DNA from: Hetaerina americana
Lineage: Eukaryota; Arthropoda; Insecta; Odonata; Calopterygidae
Assembly: GCA_022747635.1 (NCBI GenBank)
Contig: JAKTNV010000010.1
Span: 47,616,458-47,680,457 of the forward strand
Length of the DNA stretch: 64,000 bases
Direction: 5' to 3'
In this document: in pieces, positions 1 through 16,532 of the stretch
Numbering within the stretch: position 1 is the first letter of the stretch
Layout of the letters: each line of letters starts with the position of its first letter
Translations under genes and position numbers: made by a program
Notes under the pieces: model-generated
The model's database searches: none
Seen by the model: only the letters and a program-made list of their open reading frames with translations
What the model was told of the DNA's origin: nothing

Positions 1-100
1 AAGGAAGATGGTTGTAACGCCTGATAAATATCACAATTCCTCGTGAACGTCTGAGAAACTTCTTCAAAGCATAAAAAAATTTTCCTCACCCCATTCTTTC

Positions 101-4860
<4,760 letters not shown>

Positions 4861-4882
4861 AAGAAATTGTTGTTATAATTTT

Positions 4883-4941
4883 ATCCATAGCGTGTATATA
4901 TATATATAATTCATATATATGCATAAATACACGTTATGGAT
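4883..4941. repeat. Short inverted repeat
   Basis: A 14-bp arm ATCCATAGCGTGTA (4883-4896) is matched in inverse orientation by TACACGTTATGGAT (4928-4941) with one mismatch. It abuts the larger foldback at 4970-5127, and both contain related words (TTATGGATACA and TTATGAATACA), which suggests local duplication and inversion of one unit. Confidence 0.8.
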
Positions 4942-4969
4942 ACAATTATAGAAACAATTTATTAATACC

Positions 4970-5127
<158 letters not shown>

Positions 5128-7600
5128 CGTATATCTGTACAGTTTTTATCATACATGTATCTGTAGCCGTCACGATTTAATTGTGATACCACATAAGGGC
5201 ATTTTGTTATGTAAAGACCGAAACTACCTTCCTAACTCAAAAAATAAATCGACGGTCTTGCACAAAATATGATTTTTGAGGGAAGGCCAGTTTATTTATA
5301 TATTAACGGTTTGTCACCATTCGTTAAAATTGAAAGTAGAATGAGTATTGACGAACCTCACCATAACATTTGAAATTTTGGAACTAAAAATCTTCATCTG
5401 CAATCCGAAAAATTAAGTTAATCCTATCCGTCTTTTCCGTCAACCGTCTATTACACGCTCTATATTAGTGCTAAAATACATTCCCACTGAATTATATAAC
5501 TCTGAAATATTCAATTCTACCAGCAGAGTTTTAAGCTCGGGTTATCATTGTTATCATCCACTAGGCCTCCTTGTCGTTACAAGATCATCTTCGGGAGATG
5601 GAAAAACTGGATTTCTCGATGTTCCAACCGTGAAAGTTGGAATTCGTGAGCCCGCTGTTTTGAGATTTTCTGTCGGTGACTGACTCTAAACCCAGGCATT
5701 ATTTCAACAACTCCAAATTACACATCCTTAGATTAGGAAATTAGAAACTTCATGAACATCGCCTTTCACTATTCCGGGTCTAATTAGGAAACTAGTGTTT
5801 ATCAATGGGAGATGGTTTTTTTAATATATTCAGCAAAACAAAATAATAGTCAAAGTAATAGGTTTTTCACCAATGTCAACCAAACTAACGCATGTACGTA
5901 AGCACTTTCACTTTTGCTGTTTTATTTTATTGATAACTTTTAATTGATTGTCTTTTTTATATTAATGCCTGTGGGACGTCATTGTAAATTATATGACCAA
6001 ATAAATTTTATGAGGCAGAATTCTCTTTTACTAAATATTTTACACGCATAATGGATTTCATTGCAAATTCAATGGACTTATACATATAACTGCGCAATAA
6101 TATGATATTTGGTGTCATATGATATGTCCAGCTTTTGAGTATTAAGGGTCGAAACAAAAATAGTGAACAGGAGCACTCCAGTAAAAAATCAACATGCTTC
6201 GCTTATGATTGAATAAGTCTTTCCATTTTTGCGTTTCCGTAATACGCTCGGTTGAAACCTCTTTCGATTGGCCAATAATCTTTCATATATCCGCATGCCT
6301 AGCGGCGTTATGATTGGTCGAAGATTCAAGAATTATTAAACACTTATAAACGCGCTTACTGAAAACGTGCAAATGGGCGTACGGAGATACATTTGTTTGA
6401 GATTGTTTGAAAAATGTGCTTTAACGTGGATTTGGTCTGATTCAAAAAGTACAATGGTATTAAAAAACAACATAATTATTTTTATAAATTTATTAATATC
6501 AGTGCAAAGGATGTACAGTAAAGTTATGTCATAATCATTCTTGTCATAGCTGTAGAAAATATCAAGAAAATATCAATTTTGATCTATCATTCTGAAATAG
6601 TATTGTATTTTTCTGTACACCTTTTAATCTAGATTAAAAATATTGGCGTTCGTGCGTGGAAATTTTGCGGTAATCACCCATCATCAGATATATATCATTA
6701 ATAAAGAACACCCTTACAACTACTACTAACAAAAATCTCAAGATCTCAATTAATATTTAATACATTACATGGCCACTTACGTCAATAAGAGCTTCAGCAC
6801 CCAGACTGTTAAAAATGGCTGAATTAATGGAATATTTCGTTATGTTGGTGGTATTTGACTCAAGTCAAAATAAGCTACAAAGTATATTTATTTAAATAAA
6901 CACCCGTAGCTATATTTTTCAATTGCTTACAAACATTTTTATCGCAATATTGTATGTTTTTTTGAACGAAACATCATTCTTGGTAGCATTGAAAAAGCAA
7001 GCTTCGAGTTATCCTTAATATTTGATGAAAGAAGCTATTTAACAACAAATAACGTTTACGGATAATTGCTGAAAATTAAGTAAATATAATTCTTTATCGG
7101 CACAAGAAAAGAGATCTTTTGAGAGTCAAAATGACTTCTATGAGGGTAGCATTGTTACTCGTATGTCTTCAATCAGAGTTGAACTTCAGACCATTGTTAT
7201 TCCAGCTAAATCCTATTCAATTTTGTTTATTATTCATTTACTTGCTCCTCTGCATAACTAGTGACGCGGTTTTTTTAATTCTATCATAATTCTTCCTTTT
7301 ACGCTCTATAATTTCCTAAATTAATTTTTTTATGCCTATTTGTAATGAAATTGAATAACTAAATGCCGTATTCAAACCCGGGTCACTCTTTTCTTTTCTG
7401 TCATATTTTGCGCCATAGATTTGAATTGTTTTGCTATCCCAAGATATTACATATTTAAAAGATTATAATGTCAAATGGAATGAATTAGTAATTATTTTTG
7501 CCTAGAGGAAGTGAAGAACTCGTGTTTAGTGTCTTGTGCCTTGTCAACATTTGTGAGGAAATTTACCAAGAGGCATGATATTTTTGAAAATATATCCGTC
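5128..7600. other. AT-rich stretch without recognisable genes
   Basis: No transposon protein motif or RNA gene was seen. A 71-aa ORF at 5468-5683 has no recognisable family. The only notable segment is the promoter-like cluster at 6267-6350, listed separately. Confidence 0.5.
6267..6350 (+). promoter_or_regulatory. Possible promoter-like cluster (CCAAT and TATA words)
   Basis: ATTGGCCAAT (6267-6276, a palindromic CCAAT box) is followed by a second inverted CCAAT word in TGATTGGTCG (6311-6320) and by TTATAAA (6344-6350). Spacing from CCAAT to TATA fits a classical promoter. No coding frame or recognisable transcript follows, so this may be chance in AT-rich DNA. Confidence 0.15.
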
Positions 7601-7639
7601 TTTTTGCAAGGCATTGTTTGGTGTATATTTCAGAACGAG

Positions 7640-8345
7640 GCACGTAGTATTGTGGGACAAAATCACATATTAATGTTTATTCTCGATGTTTGGTCCATCC
7701 CTATTTTCTCCATCCCAAACTATCCTCCCGACTCCATCCCTCTTCAACGTTTAGCTCGCCGCCACCCTACCGCACATTTGTTCTCTCTCTCTCTTTTTCA
7801 CACCCACAAACACACACTTCTATCTTCACTCCCTCTCTCCTCCCTTCTTTCCTCCAACCTCTCTCACCCTCATCCTCTACTCTCCCCCTGAGCCGTCCTG
7901 ATTCCGTCCCAATTCAGTCTGAGCGACGGAACGTCGAATCCTATCATTTTTCGAGTGACTCTGGAAGCACGGTTCTCTTCTCCCCACAGATCCTCCTTTT
8001 TCTCAGTTATTTATTTATTTTTATCCTTCCGTGCGTAATGCGATTGAAATTGATCGCCGGAATGAAAAAAGTACGGGATCGCTTTGACGCCCTGTCTGTT
8101 TCCCCAAAGATAAATGAATGCGAAGGTTTTTCGAAGACTTCTCCTCCTCTCCTCGCTCTTTATCCCAACTCCCCGCGTAGTTTATTTCTTTCTCTCTTCT
8201 CTTCCTTTTCAAAAACTCACGCAAAGCTTGCTCCTCACATAACAGGTCTCCCACTCCCGATCTCTTTTCGGACGTAAAAGTTTTCGGCGGAGGAGCATTT
8301 TTGGAGAAGATCGTTTTCGCCCACACTATTTTCCTCGGTTTTTCT
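7640..8345. other. CpG/pyrimidine-rich island, function unknown
   Basis: Base composition shifts sharply from the AT-rich background to C/T-rich and CpG-containing DNA. Two overlapping frames stay open (7511-7891 and 7690-8277, up to 195 aa), but their translations are Ser/Pro/Leu-rich and explained by the pyrimidine-rich strand, and no domain is recognised. The island contains CTTCTCCCCACAG (acceptor-like, ending near 7989) and the word CCGGAATGAAA (8058-8068) that recurs in other islands here. A promoter, 5' UTR exon or unrecognised repeat are all possible. Confidence 0.4.
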
Positions 8346-9870
8346 TGTGGTTGGGAAGATGTGATCCGAGATATTCAATTTTTAATTATAAAAACATATC
8401 GATCTTAGATTTATAAAATATCTCTGCTATTATGGTTTGGTTATTTTATTTATTTATTTCGTTATTACCTCCCTTTATTCCCTAAAGGGAGGTCAACCAG
8501 TGTGTCACTGATTCCTTCGCTCTGTTAAATCTCCGTCATCTCCACGATATTTAAGAATCATCTCCTGGAAAATGAATACTCATCATTCTGGAAAAACCTG
8601 AGTTTTTAATTTTAAATTTCATCCAGCTCAGGATTTATATAAATTATATCTCAGGAGATTTCTTGAACGTTAATAAGCCTTCAGAATGCGAGGTAAAAGT
8701 GTTTATCGTTAATGAGTCCCAGAAAAAAAAGAAAATTTAAATTAAATGGCTTTATTATAGTCATTTTGCACATAATTCATGCATGTAAACAATCAAGGGT
8801 GGGCTACATCATGAATTTAAAGTACCAATTATGCAAAAAGACAGAGAAAACAATGTTAAATATAGGCGGTAGTGTATTATGATGTGCTAGCGCTACGTTC
8901 AGTGTGTTATGGCTTTAAATTGTTCGCGGAAAAACGAGTCCACGAATTCTTATATTTAGCATTCTTCCTCTGATATTTTCCTTCTGCCGTGGAATATTCC
9001 GATTTAGTTAGAGATTTGGATTTTTTTCTCGATGCCACAAGTTAAATCGCACGATATTTGCACACTTTTTCGCAAATAATGTCAGTATTTGTAATTCAAG
9101 GGGCTCACATCTCCGATTATTTAATATTGTGTAATGATTATCGATCTTTCGTGAAAACTTTTTCGCAAACCGGGATTATTTTTTCCATATTTTCATCCAA
9201 ATTTTTAATCGATGATCCGAAACACCACAAGAGATTGATCCGAAACACCAGAAGGATTTTAAAGGTGGGTTCAGCTATTGAGGTGTCATCGGTAATAAGG
9301 TTATGTTAATGTGGCATGTATTTTTGATGGCATTCATATTTTTATGTTACGTGTTTAACAATTGCTACCTTGCCTGCACACTGCATAACACAGAAAATGT
9401 TTCTAATTCAGTTTCAAGGCGATGTGAACATCCGATTACTTTAATGATTGGATGATCCTATTGTGCGCGTTGTCAAATCTTCTCATTTGCTATTTTCTGA
9501 ATGTGCTACCGTTCCTATTTAATTTTTTGTTTACCATTCGATGAAACAATCACAGATGCTATTTAAGTTTCAAACTTTATAATTAAAAATTTATTATTAA
9601 ATTGATTATTTTTCAAACTACGTCGTGATTCGTAATATTCGACTTATTAAGCGTGTGACTTGTTTATCTTGTCACTGAATTCATATATACATGAAAAAAT
9701 TAGGTATAAGCAAATTATACTTATCTTAAGTACGTCGCAAGCGTTTCTATACTTTTTTAATTAATTTTATTTAATGGTAACTCGAAGATTTTCGTGAATT
9801 CAATTCACAATTAATTCATTTATTGGACATCCTTTCAGCTTGATAGCCAATTTATTGGTTATTTTTATTT
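8346..9870. other. AT-rich stretch without recognisable genes
   Basis: Nothing recognisable as gene or transposon. A short imperfect tandem duplication occurs at about 9214-9257, where GATCCGAAACACCA appears twice, 23 bases apart. The 83-aa ORF at 9058-9309 runs through it and has no known motif. Confidence 0.5.
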
Positions 9871-9874
9871 TTAA

Positions 9875-10130
9875 CTACCCTGCGAGCCACCACTAGTGTG
9901 TGTGGTAGGGTTTAATTACACACCAGGCTACCCTTCACTCAAAACACCTTTCCCTCCAAGCGCGGTCGGACAAACCTTATATTCATTCTGATACCTTATC
10001 GTTTGTGGGAAAAATTACATCTTCAATTTATCTGTTACCCAATTAATCTCTCTAACTATATTGACATGATCTCTCCTACCGTACTGCGATGGGACTAACA
10101 AAAAATTTGCAGCATCATTCATAAATATGC
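9875..10130 (-). mobile_element. CR1-like LINE 3' end remnant
   Basis: Read on the minus strand, about 10100-9960 encodes a decayed stretch containing GRRDHVNIVREIN and, after a stop, FFPQTIRYQN. This matches the layout of the C-terminal tail of CR1/jockey-type reverse transcriptases (an 'SFFPRTIRDWN' motif, also visible in the larger copy here at about 55460). It is followed by a 3' UTR whose end reads GGTGGCTCGCAGGGTAG, resembling the 3' ends of the other CR1-like copies, where a CCGCC.../GCGGGGT stretch precedes the tail. Only the 3' few hundred bases survive, as expected for 5' truncation during target-primed reverse transcription. Confidence 0.6.
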
Positions 10131-10324
10131 ATCTTCCAAATTATGCAATATGTATGTTAAATTTGTAATTTAACCTTCGCTCTTTGAGTGATTCCAAACC
10201 GAGATCCACTAATAAATTAGATAAGTTACTCAGTTTGTCCTAACGATGTTTTACAAATCCAGCTCCTCTACACTTTCACGCGTTCCGTCGTAGTCGTAGA
10301 TATTTATGGAAAACCTTTTATTGA

Positions 10325-10740
10325 TTTAAGATATCGTGAAACGCCGGTTTTCACAAACCTTTTGTCAATCTTAAGGGACAGTTAATTGTTCACCACAGAA
10401 AGATGAACATTTCTGTCATCAACCTGGACATTTACGTCCACTCTTAAACGAATGACAACACTGACCCACAACTATTGCCACTTATCACATTTGGTCGGCA
10501 CAGATCTCAAATTTCCAGATGAATGTTTGCAGCTTTGAAATTTTTCTGTCAGTAAACACTTTATTTCTGAACGAACTTCACATTTGTCGGAAATTTAAAA
10601 CAGACAGCAAGCGTGGCGAGTTTTCATTAACTGCAGCTCGGTACGTACTGACCTACTGTGTGCGTCAATGCAGCGATCATTTGGTTCCTTCACTCATAAT
10701 CACGCTACACAAAAAAACTTGAAGTTCACTTTCTGGACAG
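10325..10740 (-). mobile_element. Decayed mariner element, N-terminal transposase region
   Basis: On the minus strand, about 10595-10330 translates with breaks to a mariner DNA-binding domain: KCEVRSEIKCLL (first helix-turn-helix), then VNVQVDDRNVHLSVVNN (the linker usually reading 'HDEERSGRPSVV.D'), then in a shifted frame ENRRFTIS (second helix-turn-helix). At least one stop and one or two frameshifts are needed, and no catalytic domain is seen. This is an old fragment of an irritans-like mariner. Its ends are uncertain and no TIRs were identified. Confidence 0.6.
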
Positions 10741-12295
10741 CCTTCGTATGCTAGCTAACACGGCATTCATGGCAATATACATGGTTCAATAATATATGTG
10801 CTTGATTAGATCATTAAATTTTAGTCTATTGCTTAATATAATCAGAAATTTGCGTTTGATTTGGTTAGGACTGGGTATTATGCAAAGAAAGAATGGGTAT
10901 CTACTCGTACTTGGACCTGGCTGTGCCTGTGTGTTGTGTCTCTTATGTCACCCCCCTGGTTGAATCCACCAGTATAACCTGGGGCCGTAATCTTAGTAGT
11001 TATCTTGGTGTCGCCGGAACAGTAAATGCTCTTGCGACACTGCAAGTCTTACCTGCTCTCTTCATGAATTAAGGCATTTCCAACCCAAACCCTCCATACA
11101 TTCCCTACGCGCTTACTCTCTTCTCGTTGCAAGTTTTAACAAACCTAGCGCATTTTCTCTTAGCTATAATTATTATTCCAAATGTTTTACATAGCTAACA
11201 ATTCGCTAAGAGTTAATTGCATTAAGAGGTTAAATCGTCCAAAAGAGTTGAATTTTAACTAACCGTGATTAAATTTATATATTTTATTGTATGAATTATC
11301 ATACATTTATGTCAAGGATGGAATCAAGAAAATCAATTATATAAATTGGCTCTTGGTACAACAACCAATTTCATCATTTTATCCTATTTGAATCGATCAA
11401 TATGACCCAAAGTTCTCGTCAAAGACGCTAGTTGGGTGATATCGATTGTTATATTCCTATCTGTTCGCAAGGGAGGTATTTGAATGGTAGCCAGTTAATA
11501 TTGGATTCCTTGAATTGGAAAGACTTTGAAAGAGGTATCTGAATTATTTCGAGTTGAGGGGAAAAATTTATTTTAACCGCAGGTAAAGAGAAGAATGCAG
11601 AGAAAAATTGATTCTTGCCACTCCCTTTTCATCTGAAAGCCCTCGCTTAGTGATACATATTGTGTTTTAACTTGTTAGAAGAAATTTAATCGCTGAAACT
11701 GAGAGCAACTGAACAGGAAGACTACGTCAATCTTCGACAAATTCGGTTGACATTTGACTTAACTTCTTTATTTTTACAGCATTTTGATTTCTTCCACCTT
11801 TTATGAGTGCAATACTAAATAATTTTATAATTATTTAGATCAATCTAGTAATAAGGTAGGTTTTTGATTGATTCGATACCAAAGTAATGTTTCTTCTCTA
11901 AGCCCTACCTTCAAATTATTGGATGAACACACTAAAACCTGCATTTAAATGAGTTATGCATGTTATTTTACTGCCGATACTTCGTCAACCTAACAGTTTA
12001 CCCTCTACCACCTTCTTCAGCAGTATACTCCGATTAAATATGCTCTGCGTTAATTTTTTGCATTCTTTGGATTTCCACAAATAATAATCTCTTCTCACAC
12101 ATCACAACTTGATCTGATTTTGCTTTTATTTTGCTCATTTAACTTTTTAAATCCTCATCCAAGCCAAAATCTCAAAATATATTAAGATTGTCTTCTATAA
12201 AATTTCTTCATAGGTTTTATTACAGCCCTTTAAAAAACTGACAGAAAAACCTCATTTTCGAAAAAGTCCCATCGCTCATAGCCTTGGATAGACTG
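10741..12295. other. Stretch without recognisable genes
   Basis: AT-rich DNA with no coding frame above chance and no recognised repeat. Around 10940-11060 composition is more balanced, with a tRNA B-box-like word (GGTTGAATCC, near 10958) but no credible A box or cloverleaf. Confidence 0.45.
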
Positions 12296-12299
12296 GCGA

Positions 12300-13190
12300 T
12301 TAACTCAGCGTGTGCTAAATAGACAGATGGAGGGTAGTTCGGGCGGGGGGGTGGGGGTGGAATCCTTTCCTGCTCCATTTTGTGCGCCGATTTTCGAGCG
12401 GCTGTTTCCGGACATTTCAGCCGCTGATGCTCCTATTTTCCCCCTGGTGCCAAAGAATCGGAAAAAAGGGAAGAGGAAGGCGCAGAAGAAAATTGACAGG
12501 GGGTAGATATTTCCACTTCCATTGTTTCTGTTTCCAGGATGCGATTCGATCGATATAATTCAATCAAATCCATTTATATCGTTTATTGTTATTATTTGGT
12601 GGGGAAGAAAATACCCTCCTCTCCCCGTTATCTTTCCCGCTACTTTTTCGAGCTCCAATGATTTTGGATTCTAATTGGATTTCTTTTCATTTCATTTTTT
12701 TATTTCGCAGGCCTCGCCGCCGCGGAAGCTTTTTTCGGAAACAAGGGAAGATCCTGAAACGACCTTACACAACGCAGCGGCTTAATCCCGATTCCCTGCT
12801 CGAGAAAATAGAGTCGGTGAGTGAGGTCTCGATTTTGATTGCTCGCCTTCGTTCGCGAATGGTATTTTGGTTAAATTGAATTTAATTCCATACGAGATTG
12901 GGAGAGAATGGATGAAACTCCGTTCCCTCCGTCCTTCCGCAAGGTTGCATTCCATCGGAATCGAGGCGAAGGGAGAAAAGCCGCGAGGGCAAGGTCGAAA
13001 CGTTGAAGCTGAGCGCGATGGTATTATCGTACCGGTTTTAAAGATACTTGCCATAGAAAGGAATCCCCGTAATGATTATAAAAGCCTAAAAATGTGCCAT
13101 ATTCAGCAGTGTTGGGACTACGGGTCACCGCGAAGGTATTTCCAGGAACGCATTTGGCATAGAAACCTGGTTACTGGTAGATGAATTAAG
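12300..13190 (+). other. GC/CpG-rich island with possible exon
   Basis: A clear rise in G+C and CpG over the flanks. Three open frames overlap (12312-12506, 12586-12879 and 12867-13184). None matches a family I know. The middle one contains a well-formed candidate internal exon (12711-12816, listed separately). The first encodes a short segment ending in a Lys/Arg-rich run (RKKGKRKAQKK). A host-gene exon or regulatory island is plausible but unproven. Confidence 0.4.
12711..12816 (+). CDS. Candidate internal exon of an unknown gene
   Basis: A 106-bp segment is preceded by a long pyrimidine tract ending in TTTATTTCGCAG, a strong 3' splice site, and followed immediately by GTGAGT, a strong 5' splice site. 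Only one of the three frames is open throughout. It encodes a basic segment beginning PRRRGSFFRKQGKILKRP and ending LLEKIES. The match of strong acceptor, strong donor, exon-like length and a single open frame inside a CpG-rich island is better than expected by chance. I do not recognise the peptide, no partner exons were found, and it could still be fortuitous. Confidence 0.3.
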
Positions 13191-13650
13191 TGATATTCTG
13201 ATATTCAGTGCTTAATTTTTTATAGAGTGAGCAAGAGCTCCTGGAAACTCCCCCATTTCTCTGCATATTATCCCAATTCTTTACGAGTTGGAGTAATAAT
13301 CATGTAGTTGAAGAGTGTTAAAAATTGTCTTGATGACTGTTAATGTGTTAATGTGTTGTGTAAAATTGTACCTGTATGTCATGAGTTTAGTTTTGAATTA
13401 TTTTCTTGTTGATTGGGAAATTGATGTTAATGAGATAGGGATATTGTTTTTTATGTGTTAGAGATTGGTATTTGGCAGTTTCCTTTAAGTGTAAAGTTTT
13501 CTTTCCTGACTGATATTGGATTTGAACTGGACTTGATAGGTTATGCTATTATTCCAAGGAAAGTTTGATTGTAATACTTGGGATTTGTGTGCCACCTGCC
13601 ATTGTCTATCTGTAAATGTGCGTTTCAATAATAATAATTATTATTAAAAT
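13191..13650 (+). repeat. Possible LINE 3' UTR ending in an AAT-type tail
   Basis: A T/G-rich stretch without ORFs ends in CAATAATAATAATTATTATT (about 13627-13646), the kind of short simple-repeat tail many LINEs carry. No reverse-transcriptase coding sequence was recognised upstream, so the assignment rests only on composition and tail. Confidence 0.2.
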
Positions 13651-14224
13651 TAAAGGTTTAAAATAGTATTGGAGGGAAAAGAATTGCCTATTCCATAAAG
13701 TACGCACTTATACGAATGTATTTGCGCTTAGGGGTAGGAGAATATTACAAAATGAAAATATCACCAAGCGATGGATCACCTGTTCTCATTTTATTTGTTT
13801 TGGTTTTATTATTATATTTGAAAGAATTTATGTCATTTTATTTGTAAAGAGCACGGTTACTACATCTCATGAATTTTACAGATGGTCACAGATCTTTCCC
13901 GTCATCCGACAGTTTTTACCCAGAAGATTAAAATTATTGGTATTTGTTAAATCGGAAATTTATAGTAGCCTATCTGGTATTTGAACTTTCGTCGTTAAAT
14001 TCACTAGTATTAAAGCATTATTAATGAATGGACCGATGTTTTGTTTTAGACCATTAGTCAGGATCAAAAGAAAGTTTATTTAACCATTCCCTGAATCCTT
14101 TAAAAATTTTTTCTTACCGATTGTTACAGTGACTGCTTTTATCTCGAGAATAGCTGACCCAAATTTCACTAATTACATACTAATTAATATGGTGGCATAA
14201 TTATAACACTTGGATGGTATAATA

Positions 14225-15070
14225 GAACACAAAAGTAGATATTGAAAACACATGAAAGGACACTCACATTTAAGAAAGAAATCACCCTACTCACACCGAA
14301 CCCTCGGTTCCCAATTCTCTATTCGCGGGCACCGGATTTGCATTAACACAGCCTCCGTCAACAAATACCTTCACAATCTGCACAATGGACGTCACTGACG
14401 CACTTATCCAGAAAACCTAAAACAAAATAAAATTCACCATTCCACCAGACCATACCCACCACAGAAAAACAACCCAATATCTGACGTAGGACTCAACCTT
14501 TTTGCCACCTATTTCCCAGGATCCCCCAGATGGAAAATCTTCCTTAAAGAACTTTTTCTTATTTTCTGCGATAATGACGTCACCTCATCTCTCATCACCC
14601 GAATGCTCCTCTCTCTCACATGCAGATGACCCGCTAATCTCAGAAACATTCTGAGTTCCACCAACTCTTTGTTCTGCCCCCCTTGACAAATTTCCTCATC
14701 ATTCTCCAACTTGAAACCACCGCCGATGTAAAAAATGCCAGCTTATCATTGCTGCTCCCCTCTCCCCACATCCCCTCATTACCATCCCACCTCGTTCCCT
14801 CGCTAATTGCCTCTCCAAAAATGCAATCTATCTTATGTCATGTAATCAATGCTCATCATTCTACATAGGCGAATACATTATCCTCTTGTCCATCCGCCTT
14901 ACCAATCATCGTTATTCCTGTAAGTAATTCTGCCTCACTCTCTTCTCTTCCTATCCCTTCACACACAAATTCCCTTATTCTTTCCTTCAACCAGTGCTTC
15001 TCTCTAACCATCCGAAAATTCCTACTCAATTCAACCACTAATATAGAGGTGAAAACTGGCGAATCAGCAT
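14225..15070 (+). mobile_element. Penelope-like element fragment (RT tail, linker, GIY-YIG domain)
   Basis: Aligning frames by eye with the better PLE copy at 25923-27117 gives the same order of conserved pieces. FSIRGHRICINTASVNKYL (about 14320) corresponds to FSLSIRGFRLCNNTPSQQKYL. YFPGSPRWKIFLKELF (about 14510) corresponds to FFPGTHKIKHLIRDLF. PANLRNILSSTN (about 14632) corresponds to PSNLRDIFKSTN. Then IYLMSCNQCSSFYIGE and SIRLTNHRYSCK (14825-14932) form the GIY-YIG nuclease start. Several stops and frameshifts separate the pieces. It is 5' truncated inside the reverse transcriptase and appears older than the copy near 26 kb. Confidence 0.75.
14823..15065 (+). pseudogene. GIY-YIG endonuclease domain of a Penelope-like element (broken)
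   Basis: The frame from about 14823 reads AIYLMSCNQCSSFYIGE, showing the two halves of the GIY-YIG signature ('IY' then 'YIGE') separated by a CxxC motif, as in the PLE nuclease. It continues through RLTNHRYSCK, whose Arg and His fit the conserved helix, and then hits a stop. Later pieces (NTNSLILSFNQCFSL-like and NIEVKTGESAYI) are in another frame and match the end of the domain in the copy at 26160-26450. In PLEs this domain nicks DNA to prime reverse transcription. This copy cannot encode an intact domain. Confidence 0.7.
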
Positions 15071-15174
15071 ATATATTAGTATTCCGAGCATTTAAATTTT
15101 TCGGGCTAAACCATCACCACTAGATTCTTACCGCTTTCCTCCACATTCCCAGGACGCACGGCACTTCCCCTGCC

Positions 15175-15970
15175 ACAGAACTCGTATTCCCTCCCCGGTG
15201 TGCTGATAACCAAGCTCTAGTGTGTCAATCAGCCAAGGGGTTGCACGCACTGCTGAGTGAATTGAAAATTCAGAGCGATAGAGATGAGATGAGAATTAAT
15301 ATAAATAAAATAAAGGTTATGATGTTTTCCAGAAGGAGAAAGATTAAGTTGAACATTAAACTAGGAGGGTAAAACTAGAGCAGGTGGAACAGTTTACGTA
15401 TATCTGATATATTTTGGACCACAATGATCCAAGTAGAAGGGACATAAGGAGATGAATTGCGTTAGGCAAAGAAGCTTTCACAAGGAGAAGGGAGTTGATA
15501 ACATGGACGCTGTGTAAGGATGTTAAGAAAACGCTCGACAAATCTGTGAAACGTAGCTCAGTAGTTATGCACGACTCGGAAACAGGGTCATTAAAGCAGG
15601 ATAATAGGCGTGGATTGGAGGCTTTTAAAATGTGCACGTGGAGAAGGTGAAGTGGACCGAAAGGAACACAAGCGAGGAATGACTAGATATGGTGAGGGAG
15701 AAGGGATGTTGGGATATATCATATGGAGACAGAAAAATGGATGCAAACCTTATTGATCGGTAGTGGGATGTTGAATACAGTAATAGAGGGGGGAATGTTC
15801 GGCAAACGAGGAAGGGGCAGGAACAGAAAAGAGGTGATTGGCGGAATGAAGGGCGGTAGGAAATATACAGAGATAAGGAGGGATTATTTTAGATTAGTGT
15901 TGGGAGGGACAAGAGAATTATTTGGTAGCTCTTGTCCATCCAAAACCTACCGTCATCGGTAGATTTATCA
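15175..15970 (+). mobile_element. 5'-truncated RTE-like LINE copy, 3' part of RT
   Basis: Homologous to the last third of the LINE at 21605-24965 but on the opposite strand. It begins at the reverse-transcriptase catalytic motif, which here reads CADNQALVCQSAKGL instead of FADDQALVCQSAKGL, so the second catalytic Asp is replaced by Asn. It continues through RININKIKVMMFSRR and KLEQVEQFTY, and ends with a clean 79-codon stretch at 15723-15962 (GSGMLNTVIEGGMFGKRG...). Stops and frameshifts lie between. The 3' end carries the family word GTCCATCxAAAACCTACC followed by AGATTTATC. Starting in mid-RT and reaching the 3' end is typical of target-primed 5' truncation. Confidence 0.85.
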
Positions 15971-16071
15971 AAATGGTTTCTAATTTTGTGGCCCCTTATC
16001 TGACCAGCATTGATATCATAGTAAATACTCTTTAGCATTTTCTACTTGTTATGAGATTTATAAAACTATGA

Positions 16072-16160
16072 GCTTCCTTGGATTCTAGTGGATAGAGCGT
16101 ATTTATATCGATTGGGTGGTCTTATATTCCAATTCGAAATTCTGCCCCTAAACAATTTCA
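16072..16160 (+). repeat. Degenerate tRNA-like SINE head
   Basis: TCTAGTGGATAGAGCG (about 16087-16102) fits a Pol III A box and CAATTCGAAATTC (about 16140-16152) a weakened B box at tRNA-like spacing. The cloverleaf stems are poor. Probably an old tRNA-derived SINE head; a chance match is possible. Confidence 0.3.
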
Positions 16161-16532
16161 TCTATGTTCTTACCTCTACGTTTCATGAATAAGTGCATAA
16201 AGTTGGTGGAAAAACACAGATCATATGGGAAGAGGATCTGGCCCCTTTACCCTGGAGTTGTAAATGATATTTGCCTTTGAATTTAATATTTCAAGGTGAC
16301 ATCCACCCTCCCCAAATAAAATTGAACTTCGGGTTAGTAATTCCCCCTTCAAATATGGTATGTTGAAGACCAAAAATTAAATTAAAGGCAACCAAAAATC
16401 TTCTTAAATCATAATATCCTGATATTCACAAAAAATTAATAAAAATCATTTGGAGTTATAACGATATGGATAGTTCATTCAGTATGTTTAGTATGATCTC
16501 TTATGTATTAAATTTTGTTTCATATTAATATA

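Noticed and set aside
7690..8277. 195-aa ORF as a gene
   Set aside because: Low-complexity Ser/Pro/Leu translation of a pyrimidine-rich strand with an overlapping second open frame; no domain.
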